Source of the DNA: Bacteroidota bacterium | GTDB taxonomy: Bacteria > Bacteroidota > Bacteroidia > Palsa-965 | DNA: 64,000 nt | Direction of reading: 5' to 3' | NCBI GenBank assembly: GCA_020402865.1 | Contig: JADBYT010000002.1 | Location: 62,001-126,000 of the forward strand | Part shown: piece by piece, positions 60,980 to 64,000 of the stretch | Position numbering within the stretch: position 1 is the stretch's first letter | Layout: each line of letters begins with the position of its first letter | Position numbers and translations under genes: made by a program | The notes under the pieces: model-generated | Seen by the model: only the letters and a program-made list of their open reading frames with translations | Databases searched by the model: none | Told to the model about the DNA's origin: nothing

Positions 60980-61219
60980 AGTTTTAGCGTGCGGGTTTTA
61001 TCGGCTTCGCCGAAGTAAACCCTTCGCAGCTTTGGTTGTTTTTTGAGATGATGGGTTAATTCTGTAAACGTAGAATGCGTGTTGTACATTCTGCAGCAAG
61101 TCTGGAGACTTGCGAAAGTTTTAGCGTGCGGGTTTTATCGGCTTCGCCGAAGCAAACCCTTCGCAGCTTTGCAGCTTTGTTTTATCGGCTTCGCCGAAGT
61201 AAGCCCTTCGCAGCTTTGG
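60980..61219. repeat. REP-like repeats with CTTCGCCGAAG core
   Basis: Units AGTTTTAGCGTGCGGGTTTT then ATCGGCTTCGCCGAAG and CCTTCGCAGCTTTG occur at 60980-61034 and 61117-61170, with a shorter copy at 61178-61219. The central CGGCTTCGCCG is near-palindromic. Confidence 0.85.
61096..61120. repeat. Right copy of outer direct repeat (25 bp, perfect)
   Basis: Identical to 50344-50368; it abuts the second REP-like unit, which favours a dispersed repeat rather than an att site. Confidence 0.7.
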
Positions 61220-61360
61220 GCAGCTTCGGGCAGGTATTTCTTCCTGTTAAAACAAATTGACAGGCAGCACATCCGGGGTCAAAAGCGACCCCGGATGTTT
61301 CTTTTGCAACGACAGTTTGTTTTAGCAGAAATGCAGCTGTGGGCGATGGGGGATTGCACG

Positions 61361-62893
61361 TTACTGTTTATGCCTTTCGCGGAACACTTCGGCAAAAGTT
61401 CTGTTCTCGAGCTGGGCGCGAAGCCAGGCAATGCAATCGAAATATTCGAGCGCAGCTTGTTCGAAGCGGTTCTGGCTGAGTTTCTGTAATTGCTGAAGTA
61501 ATTGCTGATAGACGATGCGCTGTTTTTCGCGGGTGATGGGCTTGGCGAGCGTGAGCGCAAAACGCAGCAGCAGATTTTCAGTGGTGTAAAGCCGGCGACG
61601 GCGGTCGAGATAATTTGAGGTGGAGCGGGCTATGGAGCCAATAAGTTCGTCGTTGCCGATATCAATGTGGATGAACAAACGAAAGATGCGTGCAAAGCTC
61701 ACCACATCCTGCACATAATCGTGCTCATGTTCATTTATAATGCTGTTGAGCCATTGCAGGGCTTTTCGCACTTTACCATCGCCGTAATACAACAATGCAA
61801 TGTTGTAGCGAAGTATGAGTTCAATGTCTTTTTCGATGAGTGCACCAAAGCGGGTGAGGTTTTTTTCCCAGTAGCTTACCCGCTGCACCCCTTCGGCAAA
61901 ACGCCCGGCACATTGGAGTACATCCGACTCGATAATGGCACTGCGCTTAAATACCACAGCTTTGTTGTTTTCTGTTCTGAACTGCGGATACTGTGCATTA
62001 AGTTGCATGAGCTGCCGGTTAATGGCCAGCGCCTCGTCGTAATTGCGCTGGCTGCGATGCACCACAGCCAGGTCGAACAACACGCCTGAGTATTTCGAAA
62101 TCTGAAGCGGGGTAGGCGAGGGCAGGTGTTCAAACAACATGGCCAGTTTGCGCCGGTGCTGCATGGTTTTGTCGAGATTGCCCAGCACCAGGTTGCAGTT
62201 GGCGTTGAGGCGGTGAAAAAAGTAGCGGGCCTCAAACGAGCGGGCTCTGGAAGCCGAGGTGAGCAGCGGATTTTTCAGTAAATCGCGGAATACTTTTTCT
62301 TCTTTGGCTGTTCGCGGCCAGAGACTTCGCCTTCGGCTGAGGTCGAATCTGTCGCTAAGATGCTGGTAGGCACTCAGGTTGGCGTATTGTTCAATAAGTT
62401 CTTTTTCTTCTCTGATGAGACCTTCCATTTTCCCTTCCATGGTTAGCGGATCGAAATGCCGGATCAATTGTTTTTTAAGAGCCAGCGCTTCGAGTGCATG
62501 CAGGAATAGTTCTTTTTCAATGAGACGCGGATAAAGCCTGTTCAGTCTTTTGCTTGCTGCTGTAAACATGCCTTTGCGTATGAGCAGGCTTGCCGCAAGC
62601 ATTTCGGCCGAAGCAGCGGCCTGCGCATTATCGGGCTGATGCAGGGCGCAAAGTGCATCGAGAATTTGTGTAAACAGGTAGTTCTTTACCGCCGGCAGCC
62701 GTGATAAAAAACTCCGCCCTTTGAAATGCTGCTTCAGCGCAGCCTCATCATACTGTTTCTGTTTCAGCACTACATCAAAAACCTGCATGTAATCGGCATT
62801 GGCGGCCGCCGCTCCGCACCAGGTGCGAAACCATGCTTTTTCTTTTTTATCGAGTAAGTGAATGAGCTGATGCAATTCGGAAGAAGGTGTCAT
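61361..62893 (-). CDS. Helical-repeat (TPR-like) hypothetical protein
   Basis: A 510-residue all-helical cytoplasmic protein: ELHQLIHLLDKKEKAWFRTWC at the N-terminus, paired helices (KQHFKGRSFLSRLPAVKNYLFTQI, FTAASKRLNRLYPRLIEKELFL, KVRKALQWLNSIINEHEHD). It has no obvious enzyme motif. The architecture (N-terminal L-x-K-x-E-K-x-x-F, then TPR-like pairs, about 500 residues) parallels the element's 492-residue protein. It lies outside the inner and outer repeats, so it is probably chromosomal. Confidence 0.6.
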   Translation of the reverse strand: MTPSSELHQLIHLLDKKEKAWFRTWCGAAAANADYMQVFDVVLKQKQYDEAALKQHFKGRSFLSRLPAVKNYLFTQILDALCALHQPDNAQAAASAEMLAASLLIRKGMFTAASKRLNRLYPRLIEKELFLHALEALALKKQLIRHFDPLTMEGKMEGLIREEKELIEQYANLSAYQHLSDRFDLSRRRSLWPRTAKEEKVFRDLLKNPLLTSASRARSFEARYFFHRLNANCNLVLGNLDKTMQHRRKLAMLFEHLPSPTPLQISKYSGVLFDLAVVHRSQRNYDEALAINRQLMQLNAQYPQFRTENNKAVVFKRSAIIESDVLQCAGRFAEGVQRVSYWEKNLTRFGALIEKDIELILRYNIALLYYGDGKVRKALQWLNSIINEHEHDYVQDVVSFARIFRLFIHIDIGNDELIGSIARSTSNYLDRRRRLYTTENLLLRFALTLAKPITREKQRIVYQQLLQQLQKLSQNRFEQAALEYFDCIAWLRAQLENRTFAEVFRERHKQ

Positions 62894-63043
62894 GCAAAGC
62901 GAAGAATAACCGGGTTTGTTTACCTTAAAAGTATTGTTAATAAAGGTAAAGATGAAGATTAAAGATTAAAAAATACAATTTGCCGGAAGAAGAATAAATT
63001 AAACCTGCCACCGCAGCTTGCCTTTTTTAACCGAAATTGCAGC

Positions 63044-64000
63044 ATGGTAAACCGGTTACTGATTTTATTTTGTCTTTGCTGTGCGGGTATGGCGAAGGCA
63101 CAAAATACGCCGCAGCATTATTTCCACAACCCCGCAAACGCCGGTGTAAATAATTCGTTTTTCCTCGACGGGCTTTGCAATAAATTTCTTTTCATTTATA
63201 CCCAGGCCGAAATTGCGGGAATGACCAATCCGGTTACTTCTTCCATTACCATTGATACCATCTGGTTCAGACACGGAGGCAGTTCGTCAAATCCCTCCAC
63301 CACATTTACCAACCTGGTTATTACACTTGGTCACACCACACTTGCGGCGCCGGTGGCTAATTTTGCGGCCAATTTCAATGCGGGGACACCGCAGGTGGTG
63401 CTCAGTGCCACAAGTTATACCTACACCAACAACACCGGTGCCTGGAATGTACCTGCCGACAACTGGACGCCCATTGTACTGCAAACGCCATTCACCTACA
63501 ATTTCACCGACAATCTTGCCGTGCAGTTTGAGTTTGCCGTTTCGTCGGCCGCTATTGCGGGGCATTATGCCGATAACGGCGGTATTCCCATTACGCAGTA
63601 TGCATCACCATCTACTTCGGCCACGGCTACGGCGTTTACATCGCGGCCCATGTTTGGCATTTCGCGCGGGTGCGGTGCGCCGGTGCAGCTGGGTGCCGAT
63701 ACTACATTGTGCGGCGGACAGCAGCTTACACTCAATGCCGGCAGTCCGAGCGCCACACACAACTGGAGCACCGGCGCCACTTCGCAAAGCATTACCGTGA
63801 GCACGGCAGGCACTTACTGGGTTACAGTGAGCGACAGCTGCGGCACACGCACCGATACCATTGTGGTGGCCGTAAACACACAGCCCGTGGCCGATGCCGG
63901 CAACACCGAACTCATTTGCCTCGGCAGCGGTGCACAGCTTACCGCCAGCGGAGGAAGCAACTACGCCTGGCAACCGCCTGCAGGCTTATCATCGGTCAAT
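63044..64000 (+). CDS. Secreted repeat-rich surface protein, N-terminal part (3' cut by window edge)
   Basis: An open frame from ATG 63044 runs off the window (319 residues seen). Signal peptide MVNRLLILFCLCCAGMAKAQ. The mature part starts with NTPQHYFHNPANAGVNNSFFLD, then strands such as SITIDTIWFRHGGS, FTNLVITLGHT and NLAVQFEFAVSSAAIAGHY; after about residue 210 come Ig/PKD-like repeats with LGADTTLCGGQQLTLNAGSP and WSTGATSQSITVSTAGTYWV. This pattern (LCGGQ..LTLNAG..WSTGATS) is typical of T9SS-exported adhesins of Bacteroidota. The C-terminal sorting domain would be beyond the window. Confidence 0.8.
   Translation, partial: MVNRLLILFCLCCAGMAKAQNTPQHYFHNPANAGVNNSFFLDGLCNKFLFIYTQAEIAGMTNPVTSSITIDTIWFRHGGSSSNPSTTFTNLVITLGHTTLAAPVANFAANFNAGTPQVVLSATSYTYTNNTGAWNVPADNWTPIVLQTPFTYNFTDNLAVQFEFAVSSAAIAGHYADNGGIPITQYASPSTSATATAFTSRPMFGISRGCGAPVQLGADTTLCGGQQLTLNAGSPSATHNWSTGATSQSITVSTAGTYWVTVSDSCGTRTDTIVVAVNTQPVADAGNTELICLGSGAQLTASGGSNYAWQPPAGLSSVN

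Larger units (their letters stand above)
60716..61360. other. Right-end region of the element with repeats
   Basis: 0.65 kb with no gene: promoter region of the restriction gene, the inner direct repeat, then REP-like repeats and the outer direct repeat. A near-consensus minus-strand -7 box TATTTTAG lies near 60763. Confidence 0.5.

Noticed and set aside
50344-61120. Outer 25-bp repeat as the attachment site
   Set aside because: It is palindromic and joined to REP-like units at the right end, so a dispersed repeat is at least as likely; retained only as an alternative boundary.

Overview
The window looks like chromosomal DNA of a Bacteroidota bacterium, probably a free-living, gliding or surface-associated lineage. 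Many genes are preceded by the Bacteroidota -7 promoter box TAnnTTTG. Three proteins carry or resemble type IX secretion (T9SS) cargo: an M23 peptidase with a C-terminal sorting domain, a protein with a gliding-motility-type C-terminal domain, and a truncated repeat-rich adhesin at the right edge. Lipoproteins are numerous, and GlyRS is the single-chain dimeric type. I cannot name the genus.

Region 1 (1-22 kb) is mostly core or house-keeping: a Crp/Fnr regulator tail, a flavodoxin-fold oxidoreductase, glyQS, a DUF3109 protein, a T9SS-exported M23 peptidase, nrdB-nrdA behind a hairpin-bearing leader, VOC and CutA-like proteins, methyltransferases, an astacin-like protease, an AraC regulator coupled to a methyltransferase, and pth-ctc-prs opposite a cold-shock gene. 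One accessory oddity lies here, a small operon of an Ntn-hydrolase (proteasome/HslV-like) protein with a 65-residue partner at 1.2-2.2 kb.

Region 2 (22-30 kb) mixes two palindromic tandem repeats, a glycoside-hydrolase-like protein, an orphan cytochrome oxidase subunit III, tRNA-Leu(CAA) followed by 0.6 kb of pyrimidine-rich low-complexity DNA, a frameshifted HxlR regulator opposite a DoxX-like gene, a HigA/AbiEii-type toxin-antitoxin pair, and asnS.

Region 3 (30-43 kb) is an export block: TetR, TolC, adaptor and RND pump in one direction, followed by an adaptor/FtsX-type permease/ATPase set. Two secreted surface proteins face it.

Region 4 (43.5-47.4 kb) is AT-rich and accessory: small membrane proteins, a lipoprotein gene broken by one in-frame TGA, and an AbiEi/AbiEii type IV toxin-antitoxin operon with a clear palindromic operator. 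dxs follows behind a G-quadruplex-prone tract, then a HAD phosphatase.

Region 5 (about 50.5-60.9 kb) is an integrated element: tyrosine recombinase, zinc-ribbon-like protein, excisionase-like HTH, replication-initiator-like protein, unknown proteins, a RadC/JAB-like protein with a degraded metal motif, and a 1069-residue single-chain restriction-modification enzyme. A near-perfect 21-bp direct repeat (50497 and 60897) brackets it; an outer perfect 25-bp palindromic repeat (50344 and 61096) also brackets it but looks like a dispersed repeat. To the right come REP-like repeats, a helical-repeat protein resembling one inside the element, and the start of a large secreted protein.
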